A DNA stretch of 27,074 bases, taken from Colivicinus sp022776215 (GTDB lineage Bacteria > Bacillota_I > Bacilli_A > Erysipelotrichales > Erysipelotrichaceae). How positions within the stretch are numbered: position 1 is the stretch's first letter; every line of letters begins with the position of its first letter. The stretch spans positions 1-27,074 of the forward strand of contig JALFIR010000004.1 in assembly GCA_022776215.1 (NCBI GenBank). The letters are read 5' to 3'. The translations under genes were made by a program, and so were the position numbers. Of this stretch, positions 15,653-22,838 are shown piece after piece. The notes beneath the pieces were generated by a model. That model did no database searches. It was not told where the DNA came from and was given only the letters and a program-made list of their open reading frames with translations.

Positions 15653-15800
15653 TGAAACACTATCACTTCTTGTCTTAATTATTATGTGCCTGTTCATGTT
15701 GAAGGTTGGATTGGGTATGATTTTTTCATCTCATTTAACAGGTACGGCAAGAGGTAATTTCGAATTACTTAAGAAGTATAGTGAAAATGATGAGGAATAA
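15636..15800 (+). CDS. Small single-pass membrane protein, unknown function
   Basis: A 54-aa frame from the ATG at 15636, overlapping the end of uvrC by 17 nt and the rmuC ATG by one base (TAATG). One hydrophobic helix (about residues 9-32, rich in L, I, M and V) is followed by a polar, charged C-terminus (F-E-L-L-K-K-Y-S-E-N-D-E-E). A longer frame from 15597 would begin deep within uvrC and is less likely. The overlaps on both sides, with translational coupling, argue that it is a real gene. I do not recognise the family. Confidence 0.6.
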   Translation: MIKNLNETLSLLVLIIMCLFMLKVGLGMIFSSHLTGTARGNFELLKKYSENDEE

Positions 15801-16816
15801 TGGATACCATAACGATATTATTACTAATTTTAGTTATATTTTTACTTGCGGCAGTTTTTGCGATAATTATTTATCTTTTAAGAAATAATAAAAGAAATGA
15901 TCATTTAAGAGATGATCTTTTAATCATTACTAATCAAATTAATAATGTAAAAGATAGTACAACTGATCGCTTATTACAAATCGAGGAACATCTAACAAAT
16001 AATATTATTAAGACAAGTGAGATAACTAATAATACTTTTAATCAAATAAATGAAAGACTTATTAAGATTGATGATAATCAAAAGGCCTTAGATGACTTAT
16101 CTACTAATATCATTTTTTTAAAGGATGTTATGGTTGATAAGAAGACTCGTGGTGCCTATGGTGAGGTTGAACTATATAGTATTCTTGAACAAGCCTTTGG
16201 AAGTGATAAACATTTCTATGATAAACAAGTAACACTACCTAATGGTAGTAGGGTAGATGCTTTAATTCATGGTTTTGGTTCTTTAGAAGATATTTGTATC
16301 GACTCTAAGTTTCCCTTAGAAAATTATCGAAGAATGTATGATAAGGATTTATCACAACTTGAAAAAGATAAGGCCAAGAATAGCTTTAAGGCTGATGTTA
16401 GTAAGCATTTAAATGATATTAGTTCTAAATATATTATTCCAGGTAGCACCGCACCGATGGCTTATATGTTTGTACCATCAGAGGCTATCTTCTCAGAGAT
16501 TTATGGAAACTTTCCAGAATTAATTGATAAGGCTTATGAATTAAAAGTTTATGTTGTCTCACCGACTACCTTAATGGCCTATATAACGGCTATTAAAAGT
16601 ATTTATCTAGGTATTAAGAAAAATGAGAAGGCTAAGGAAATCGAAAGATTATTGTTGGATCTATCGGTAGAGTTTACAAGGCTCAAGGATAGGGGTGAGA
16701 CTTTGCAAAGGGATTTTGAAAGAATAATTCCGGATTTTGAGAAGATGTTTGTGACGGAAAATAAAATAATCAAGCGTTTTGCGGCAATTGAAAAGGGAGA
16801 TATTGAAAATGATTAA
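15800..16816 (+). CDS. rmuC: RmuC family DNA recombination protein
   Basis: A 338-aa protein with an N-terminal membrane anchor (about 5-28), a coiled-coil stretch (about 35-105) and the RmuC domain. That domain starts at K-K-T-R-G-A-Y-G-E-V-E-L near 112-124 and contains the nuclease-like core R-V-D-A-L-I-H and C-I-D-S-K-F-P-L-E-N-Y, a PD-(D/E)XK-type pattern. In E. coli RmuC limits inversions at short inverted repeats. It sits among repair genes and overlaps the next gene by 8 nt. Confidence 0.93.
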   Translation: MDTITILLLILVIFLLAAVFAIIIYLLRNNKRNDHLRDDLLIITNQINNVKDSTTDRLLQIEEHLTNNIIKTSEITNNTFNQINERLIKIDDNQKALDDLSTNIIFLKDVMVDKKTRGAYGEVELYSILEQAFGSDKHFYDKQVTLPNGSRVDALIHGFGSLEDICIDSKFPLENYRRMYDKDLSQLEKDKAKNSFKADVSKHLNDISSKYIIPGSTAPMAYMFVPSEAIFSEIYGNFPELIDKAYELKVYVVSPTTLMAYITAIKSIYLGIKKNEKAKEIERLLLDLSVEFTRLKDRGETLQRDFERIIPDFEKMFVTENKIIKRFAAIEKGDIEND

Positions 16817-17666
16817 GAAGTATTTTGATAAACAACTATTTATAATGTCCATCATCAGTGCCTTGGTATATTCCTTTGGCATTGCGAACTTTTCAATTCC
16901 GGCTAAGTTGTATCCAAGTGGTTTCTCTGGAATCTCACGTATAGTATCCGATTTATTAGGTGACTTCTTTCATATTGATATTTCTTATTCAATTTTATAT
17001 TTAACTCTAAATTTTATTGTAGTTATTTTTGTATTTACTAAATTAGGTAGAAAGTTTACTATTTATTCAACTATTCAATTCTTGATGGTATCTTTCTTTA
17101 CTTCTTTCTTTAAACAAATTATTTTTATCAATGAAGAAATCTTAATGGCAATTTTTGGTGGTTTGATTAATGGCTTAGGCGTAGGTCTTGCCTTATCTAA
17201 TAATTTCTCAACGGCTGGTTTTGATTTTGTCAGTGTCTTCTTTGCGACTAAATATAAAAAAGATGTATGGAACTACATCTTTGGCGTTAATATTATCATC
17301 TTATTGATGGCTGGCTTGATCTATGGTTGGGATAGAGCTCTATACTCAATAATCTTCCAATTTACAAGTACTCAGGTAATCAAGTCTTTCCATAAAAGAT
17401 ACACTCATAAGACACTTACTATCGTTACTAAGTATCCAGATGAAGTGTCTAATGCTATCTTAAAAAGTATTAGACATGGTATTACCGAAATTCATGCGAC
17501 TGGTTTTTATTCTAAACAAGATACAACTATTCTTTATTCAATTGTCAATTCTTTCCAAGCTAAAGAGGTTGTAAAAATTGTACTAGAAACCGATCCCCAT
17601 GCTTTTATCAACGTTCAAAAGTCAGAGGCAATATTTGGCAATTACTATCAAAAACCATTGGATTAA
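16809..17666 (+). CDS. yitT: YitT family membrane protein (DUF161/DUF2179)
   Basis: A 285-aa protein with five to six membrane spans in the first 200 residues (A-L-V-Y-S-F-G-I-A-N-F, I-F-G-G-L-I-N-G-L-G-V-G-L-A-L) and a cytoplasmic DUF2179 domain at the end. That domain carries G-I-T-E-I-H-A-T-G-F-Y-S and the D-P-H-A-F-I-N-V pattern. The transported substrate is not established for the family. The ATG at 16809 has GGGAG upstream; a frame starting at 16779 is less likely. It closes the cvpA operon before a bidirectional terminator. Confidence 0.92.
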   Translation: MIKKYFDKQLFIMSIISALVYSFGIANFSIPAKLYPSGFSGISRIVSDLLGDFFHIDISYSILYLTLNFIVVIFVFTKLGRKFTIYSTIQFLMVSFFTSFFKQIIFINEEILMAIFGGLINGLGVGLALSNNFSTAGFDFVSVFFATKYKKDVWNYIFGVNIIILLMAGLIYGWDRALYSIIFQFTSTQVIKSFHKRYTHKTLTIVTKYPDEVSNAILKSIRHGITEIHATGFYSKQDTTILYSIVNSFQAKEVVKIVLETDPHAFINVQKSEAIFGNYYQKPLD

Positions 17667-17667
17667 T

Positions 17668-17689
17668 AAAAGCTCCGTGAGGAGCTTTT
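17668..17689. terminator. Bidirectional terminator between yitT and trpS
   Basis: AAAAGCTCC (17668-17676) pairs with GGAGCTTTT (17681-17689) around GTGA, giving U-tracts on both strands. Confidence 0.9.
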
Positions 17690-17693
17690 AAAA

Positions 17694-18683
17694 TTAATAT
17701 TTGATTTCTAATCCTACTTGTTTCTTAACATCAACAAGTGTAACATGTGCAATCTTTTCAGCCTTTTTAGCGCCTTCTTCTAATACTTTTTCAAGTGTAT
17801 GAGAAGCTAGGATTTCATTATATCTAGTTTGAATCTTTTCAAGTTCTGCACATACAATATCAGCTACATAGCCTTTAAGCTTGCCATAACCTTGATCGTG
17901 GAATTCTAAGACAATGTCTTCCATTGAACGATTAGTTAATGAAGAAGCGATTTCAATTAAGTTATATAGACCAGGTTGGTTTTCCTTATCTAATTGAATA
18001 ACACCAACTGAATCGGTTACAGCAGACATAATCTTCTTTCTTGCAACTTTTAAATCATCTAATAAATAGATACAGCCCTTATTTGTTTCATCTGACTTAG
18101 ACATCTTCTTACTTGGGTCTTGTAAAGACATGATACGAGCTCCGACTTTGGCAACAAGAGGTTCTGGTACTGTGAAAGTCTTAGAATACTTGTTGTTGAA
18201 GCGGATTGCAAGGTCTCTTGTAAGTTCAACGTGTTGTTTCTGGTCTTCACCAACTGGAACATAGTCGGCATTATATAGAAGAATATCAGCAGCCATAAGA
18301 CATGGATAAGTATATAGACCAGCAGTTAGATTCTTTTCACCCTTTGCTGTTTTATCTTTAAACTGTGTCATTCTATTTAGTTCGCCTAAATAAGTGTTAC
18401 ATGCCATGATGTAGCCTAACTCTGCATGTTCATGAACATCTGTTTGTAAGAAGATAGTAGCCTTTTCAGGATCTAGGCCACAAGCTAAATATAAAGCTAC
18501 CGCATCAGTTAAATTCTTCTTTAATTGGTCTGGTTCTTGATACTCAGTGATGCAGTGTAAGTTGGCGATAAAGACAATCATCTCATAGTCATCTTGATAC
18601 TTAACAAAGTTTCTTAAGGCTCCAATATAGTTACCTAGAGTTAGCTGTCCTGTTGGCTTAATGCCTGATAACATTCTTTTCAT
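17694..18683 (-). CDS. trpS: Tryptophan--tRNA ligase
   Basis: A 329-aa class I synthetase for tRNA-Trp. The HIGH-like motif is T-L-G-N (15-18) in P-T-G-Q-L-T-L-G-N-Y-I-G. The tryptophan pocket region has G-E-D-Q-K-Q-H (about 145-151), and K-M-S-K-S is at 193-197. Length is normal for the bacterial enzyme. The start has AGGAGG 7 nt upstream and follows the T-box terminator directly. It is monocistronic and convergent with yitT. Confidence 0.98.
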   Translation of the reverse strand: MKRMLSGIKPTGQLTLGNYIGALRNFVKYQDDYEMIVFIANLHCITEYQEPDQLKKNLTDAVALYLACGLDPEKATIFLQTDVHEHAELGYIMACNTYLGELNRMTQFKDKTAKGEKNLTAGLYTYPCLMAADILLYNADYVPVGEDQKQHVELTRDLAIRFNNKYSKTFTVPEPLVAKVGARIMSLQDPSKKMSKSDETNKGCIYLLDDLKVARKKIMSAVTDSVGVIQLDKENQPGLYNLIEIASSLTNRSMEDIVLEFHDQGYGKLKGYVADIVCAELEKIQTRYNEILASHTLEKVLEEGAKKAEKIAHVTLVDVKKQVGLEIKY

Positions 18684-18699
18684 AATTTTCCTCCTAAAA

Positions 18700-18862
18700 A
18701 TAAAAAAAGCACCTCATGGGACGAAAGATTTCCGTGGTGCCACCCAAATTACTTCTTAATACGTTAACGCCGTAATACGATATCCAATTCGTTTATAAGA
18801 CATTGTCAATTTTCAGCTTACATGACTCTCTTTTTTAATGTTTTTATAAACTACTGACTTCA
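18700..18862 (-). promoter_or_regulatory. T-box leader sensing tRNA-Trp (specifier TGG)
   Basis: On the minus strand, the T-box GGGTGGCACCACGG is at 18745-18732 and the specifier TGG at 18786-18784, in G-A-A-T-TGG-A context. ACGGCGTTAACGTATTAAG follows, in the position of stems II/III. The terminator GGTGC plus T7 ends at 18702. An extended -10 box, TGTTATATT (18870-18862), gives a start near 18855. Confidence 0.9.
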
Positions 18863-18897
18863 ATATAACACAATAAACAATAAATAACTATAAGGTA

Positions 18898-18926
18898 TTG
18901 AGCTTATTAATCAATTTTCTTAAAAT
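18898..18926 (+). promoter_or_regulatory. Promoter of spx-mnmA-recD2; predicted leaderless start
   Basis: TTGAGC (18898-18903), a 17-bp spacer and TAAAAT (18921-18926), then 6 nt to the ATG at 18933. Transcription should begin at the start codon itself, and there is no ribosome site. Confidence 0.7.
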
Positions 18927-18932
18927 ATAGTT

Positions 18933-19361
18933 ATGATTGTTATATATACATCGCATGGTTGCGCTTCATGTCGTAAGGTTAAAAATTGGTTAAAGGATCG
19001 TAATATTAAATATATTGAAAAGAATATATTTAATACTTTATTGAATGATAAAGAAATTAAATATTTATTAAGTAGAACTGAAAATGGTACTGATGATTTG
19101 ATTTCTAAAAGATCTAAGATTATTAGAGATAATAATATTGATTTAGATAGTTTTTCTACCGATGATTTATGTAAATTTATTGTAGAGAATCCAAGCGTAT
19201 TAAAAAGGCCAATAATTATATCCGATAAGAATATGCAAGTTGGTTATGATGAAGAAGAAATAGATGCATTTGTGCCAAGCGAATTAAGAAAGCTTGCGGT
19301 ATGTGATAAGAGTTGTCCTCATTATCCAACATGTGGTTATTTAAGAGAAGAAGAGGAATAG
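18933..19361 (+). CDS. spx: Spx-type redox regulator with a Cys-rich tail
   Basis: A 142-aa ArsC/Spx-family protein. In Bacillus, Spx binds the RNA polymerase alpha C-terminal domain and redirects transcription under disulfide stress. The redox switch C-A-S-C (C10, C13) is present, as are G52 and R60, positions known to matter for alpha contact and activation. The R-P-I-I-I then Q-V-G-Y core is also conserved. After the usual end the protein has a tail with C124, C128, H130 and C134 (C-D-K-S-C-P-H-Y-P-T-C-G), absent from Bacillus Spx and resembling a metal or iron-sulfur site. It heads an operon with mnmA, which follows without a gap. Confidence 0.9.
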   Translation: MIVIYTSHGCASCRKVKNWLKDRNIKYIEKNIFNTLLNDKEIKYLLSRTENGTDDLISKRSKIIRDNNIDLDSFSTDDLCKFIVENPSVLKRPIIISDKNMQVGYDEEEIDAFVPSELRKLAVCDKSCPHYPTCGYLREEEE

Positions 19362-20504
19362 ATGAAAGTATTAGTAGGATTATCAGGCGGTGTAGATTCA
19401 GCTATTGCCGCTTATGAATTAAAGAAACAAGGACTAGATGTAAAATGTTGTTTTATGCGAAACTGGGATTCCGCATTAAATAATGATACTTTAGGCAATA
19501 GTACTTTAAACAACGACATCTGTCCCCAAGAACAAGATTATAATGATGCCAAAAGCGTTGCGGATGCCCTTGGTTTAGAACTTTTAAGAAAAGATTATAT
19601 TAAAGAATATTGGGATAATGTGTTTAAATTCTTTGTGGAAGAATATAAGAAGGGTAGAACACCTAATCCTGATATTTTATGTAATAAATATATTAAATTT
19701 GATTGTTTCCTCGATTTTGCGATGGAACAGGGCTTTGATATGATTGCCACAGGCCACTATATCAAGGCAGTTGATGGAGCTATTAGAAGATATTATAAGG
19801 CTAGTGATCTTAATAAGGATCAATCTTATTTCTTAGCTCAAGTAAGTAAGAAAGCTCTAGATAAATGTTTATTCCCACTTGGCGATATTGATAAACCACG
19901 TGTAAGAGAATTAGCTGAAGAATTAAATTTAAGTATTGCGAAGAAGAAGGATTCAACTGGTATTTGTTTTATTGGGGAAAGAGACTTCCGCAAGTTTTTG
20001 TCTAACTATATTCCAATGAAACCAGGTAAGATTATCGATATCGATACATTAGAAGAAATTGGTGATCATAATGGTGTTTATTACTATACCGTAGGTCAAA
20101 GAAAGGGCTTTGGCGTTGGTGGCAATAGAGGGCCATATTTCTGTGTAGGTAAGAATATTGAACATAATCTTCTATATTTAACTTCTATTAAAAATGAACA
20201 TTATTTATATTCAGATAGTGCATATATTTCTGGAATTAACTGGATTAATGATTTACCAGCTGAGGCAAGTGAAATTGGTTGTAAGTTTCGTTATCGTCAA
20301 CCTGATAATAAGGTAACTATCAAGAAGGTTTCAGATACGGAAGCTATGCTTCATTATCCTCAAAAGATTAAGGCTGTTGCCCCAGGTCAGGAAGCTGTTT
20401 TCTATTTGAATGATGAAATGCTTGGCGGTGGCACTATTGATAAAGTCTTTATTAATGGACAGGATGTCAATGAGTATCTTGATTCATTAGTTTTTAAGAA
20501 ATGA
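19362..20504 (+). CDS. mnmA: tRNA-uridine 2-sulfurtransferase
   Basis: Thiolates U34 of tRNA-Lys, Glu and Gln using ATP and persulfide sulfur. The 380-aa protein has the PP-loop S-G-G-V-D-S (8-13). The catalytic cysteines are C107 (N-P-D-I-L-C-N) and C202 (T-G-I-C-F-I-G-E-R-D-F). The central and beta-barrel domains follow, with Y-T-V-G-Q-R-K-G. The ATG directly follows the spx stop codon, with GAGG 5 nt upstream. Family length is normal. Confidence 0.97.
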   Translation: MKVLVGLSGGVDSAIAAYELKKQGLDVKCCFMRNWDSALNNDTLGNSTLNNDICPQEQDYNDAKSVADALGLELLRKDYIKEYWDNVFKFFVEEYKKGRTPNPDILCNKYIKFDCFLDFAMEQGFDMIATGHYIKAVDGAIRRYYKASDLNKDQSYFLAQVSKKALDKCLFPLGDIDKPRVRELAEELNLSIAKKKDSTGICFIGERDFRKFLSNYIPMKPGKIIDIDTLEEIGDHNGVYYYTVGQRKGFGVGGNRGPYFCVGKNIEHNLLYLTSIKNEHYLYSDSAYISGINWINDLPAEASEIGCKFRYRQPDNKVTIKKVSDTEAMLHYPQKIKAVAPGQEAVFYLNDEMLGGGTIDKVFINGQDVNEYLDSLVFKK

Positions 20505-22624
20505 AAGAAACAGTAAGTTTAGACGGAATTTTTATACGAACTATTTATAAGGCCTCAAATTATATGGTGACTAGATTCGAGCCTCTTGATAAAGGGGTGA
20601 TTACGGTAACCGGGCCTTCTTTTGATTATGAGCCTTATACTAAATATACAATCAGTGGTTATTTTGATGAACATCCTAAGTATGGTTATCAATTTGTCTT
20701 AACGACAGTAAGTAAATATGTTCCTTCAAAGAAAGATGAAATAATTAAATTCTTATCTAGTTCTACTTTTAAGGGAATTGGTAAAAGAGCTGCTGAAAAG
20801 ATCTATAGCTATTATGGTGATGATACTTTAAAGATTCTTAAAAGTGATGCTAGTGAACTTGATAGGATTGGTTTAACAAGTACCCAATTAAGAGGGCTCA
20901 AAGCTGGGCTCGAATCTTTTGGACAAGAAGCTGATGATATAGTTTTTGGCTTAATATCAGCAGGTTTTTCAACCATGGAGGCCAATCGCATTAAGAATGA
21001 ATACAAGGAACATACAGCCTTAGTATTAAAAGATAATCCTTATCAAATCTATTATGATATCTATGGGATATCTTTTTCAAAGATTGTGAATTGTTTCAAG
21101 AATGTGGAAGTTGAAGATAAGGAAAGCAAATTTAAAGAGGCTTATCTTGTTTATGTATTCAAGGAAGTAAGTTTTAGAAAAGGCGATATTTATCTATATA
21201 AGGATGAATTTTTAAGTACCTATGCTCGATATTATAGTGATGGTGATGATGTATTAGATGAATTATTGACTAAGGAATTATTGGCTAAAGAAGAAGAAAG
21301 ATATTATCTAAGAAGTGATTATGAGGATGAGAAGTTTATTGCGTCTTATTTGAATCATTTTGGTGAAGATATGGATGTAGAACCAATACTTTTGGATGAA
21401 TCAATAGAGGAAAATGAAAACATTAATGGTATCAAGTTTGATGATTATCAAAAAGAAGCGATTAAAAATTTCTTTAATGAAAAGATGTCAATGATAATAG
21501 GTGGTCCTGGTACTGGTAAGACAACTATTATTAAATGTTTAGTTAATATCTTTAAGTCCCATTTCCCTTATCAAAATATTATTGTGGTAGCTCCTACGGG
21601 TAGAGCAAGTAAAAGAATCAATGAATTATCAGATGTCGAGTCTAAGACTATTCATTCTCTTTTAAAGTGGAACAAGGAAGATAATTCTTTTACTAATAAT
21701 TTAGATAATCCGATTCTTTATGATTGTTTAATCATCGATGAGTTTTCAATGGTCGATAATTCTTTATTTGCGTCTTTATTAAGAGCCTGTAGTTATGTTA
21801 AAAAGATCTGTATCATTGGTGATAATGACCAATTGCCTTCTATTAGACAGGGTGATGTTTTAAGTGATTTGATTGAATCAAATAATTTTAAGATTAGTTA
21901 TTTAAAATGTAATCATCGTCAAAAAAGTGGTAGTGATATCATTTCTTTGGCAAATGATATCGTTAATGAATGTGTTGACTTCAGTAAATATACTAATGAT
22001 GTGTCGTTTTATGATATTAATAAGATTAATCATAAAGAAATAATTGATTTAATTAAGAATGATTTAGATGATAATAATATGCTGGGTTTGGATAATTTTC
22101 AAGTTTTATCAACTATGTATAAGGGTGTTAATGGGATTGATAATTTGAATAGTGTCTTACAGTCTGCATTTAATCCAAATAATATATCTTTACGTGAAAA
22201 GAAAGTGAATAATATTGTCTTTAGGGAAAATGATAAGATATTAGAACTAAAGAATCGTCCAACTGATGATGTCTATAATGGCGATATTGGTGTACTTGAT
22301 GAAATAAATGAAGAAGAAAAATATTTCTATGTCAAATATGGAAGTGTTGATGTTTTCTATAATTTTAATGATTTAGGCGATATTACACTTGCTTATGCCA
22401 TGTCTGTTCATAAGGCTCAGGGCAGTGAATATCCATATGTTTATTTCATTTTTGATCAAAGTCAAAGTCATATGTTATATAAGAAATTAATTTATACAGC
22501 TATTTCTAGAGCTCGTAATAAGTTAGTTTTAATTGGTGATAAGGATTTATTTTTGGCTTCTGCCAACAAAAAGTTGCCAAAACGTAAAACATCTTTAATA
22601 ATGCGCCTTAAAAGTATGTTATGA
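20501..22624 (+). CDS. recD2: RecD2-type ATP-dependent DNA helicase
   Basis: A 707-aa superfamily 1B 5'-3' helicase not associated with RecBC. It has an N-terminal OB-like domain and helix-hairpin-helix repeats (F-K-G-I-G-K-R-A-A-E-K, about 90-100). The helicase motifs are Walker A G-G-P-G-T-G-K-T (334-341), Walker B L-I-I-D-E-F-S (410-416), G-D-N-D-Q-L-P-S (440-447), V-H-K-A-Q-G-S-E (636-643) and Y-T-A-I-S-R-A-R (665-672). It overlaps mnmA by 4 nt (ATGA). The extended -10 promoter of alaS overlaps its last codons. Confidence 0.95.
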   Translation: MKETVSLDGIFIRTIYKASNYMVTRFEPLDKGVITVTGPSFDYEPYTKYTISGYFDEHPKYGYQFVLTTVSKYVPSKKDEIIKFLSSSTFKGIGKRAAEKIYSYYGDDTLKILKSDASELDRIGLTSTQLRGLKAGLESFGQEADDIVFGLISAGFSTMEANRIKNEYKEHTALVLKDNPYQIYYDIYGISFSKIVNCFKNVEVEDKESKFKEAYLVYVFKEVSFRKGDIYLYKDEFLSTYARYYSDGDDVLDELLTKELLAKEEERYYLRSDYEDEKFIASYLNHFGEDMDVEPILLDESIEENENINGIKFDDYQKEAIKNFFNEKMSMIIGGPGTGKTTIIKCLVNIFKSHFPYQNIIVVAPTGRASKRINELSDVESKTIHSLLKWNKEDNSFTNNLDNPILYDCLIIDEFSMVDNSLFASLLRACSYVKKICIIGDNDQLPSIRQGDVLSDLIESNNFKISYLKCNHRQKSGSDIISLANDIVNECVDFSKYTNDVSFYDINKINHKEIIDLIKNDLDDNNMLGLDNFQVLSTMYKGVNGIDNLNSVLQSAFNPNNISLREKKVNNIVFRENDKILELKNRPTDDVYNGDIGVLDEINEEEKYFYVKYGSVDVFYNFNDLGDITLAYAMSVHKAQGSEYPYVYFIFDQSQSHMLYKKLIYTAISRARNKLVLIGDKDLFLASANKKLPKRKTSLIMRLKSML

Positions 22625-22625
22625 T
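22617..22625 (+). promoter_or_regulatory. Extended -10 promoter of alaS
   Basis: TGTTATGAT has the TGN extension and TATGAT and overlaps the recD2 stop codon. Predicted initiation near 22632 is at the start of the T-box leader. No clear -35 is present. Confidence 0.5.
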
Positions 22626-22629
22626 AGTG

Positions 22630-22817
22630 CTTGAAGATAAGTAATTTAATTGAATTTAGAGATTAAGCATATGGTGAAAGCTTAAATAATTAAATGAAGC
22701 TACTTCAGTATTCTGATTAATACTCAGCGGTTATCGCCGTTATCGATTTAAGTGCTTGGTTATTTTTCCAAGAACTAAGGTGGTACCACGTATTTTGCGT
22801 CCTTAGATGGCGCTTTT
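22630..22817 (+). promoter_or_regulatory. Compact T-box leader sensing tRNA-Ala (specifier GCT)
   Basis: The T-box AAGGTGGTACCACG is at 22777-22790, and the specifier GCT, an Ala codon, at 22699-22701 in G-A-A-GCT-A-C. GAAG near 22633 can pair with CTTC after the specifier, and TTTAATT with AATTAAA; AGTAA on the 5' side fits the S-turn. The terminator, with CTAAGG/CCTTAG and GCGC pairing, ends in T7 at 22814-22820. Stem I is short compared with the Thr leader. Confidence 0.88.
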
Positions 22818-22838
22818 TTTATTTTTGGAGGAAAATTA

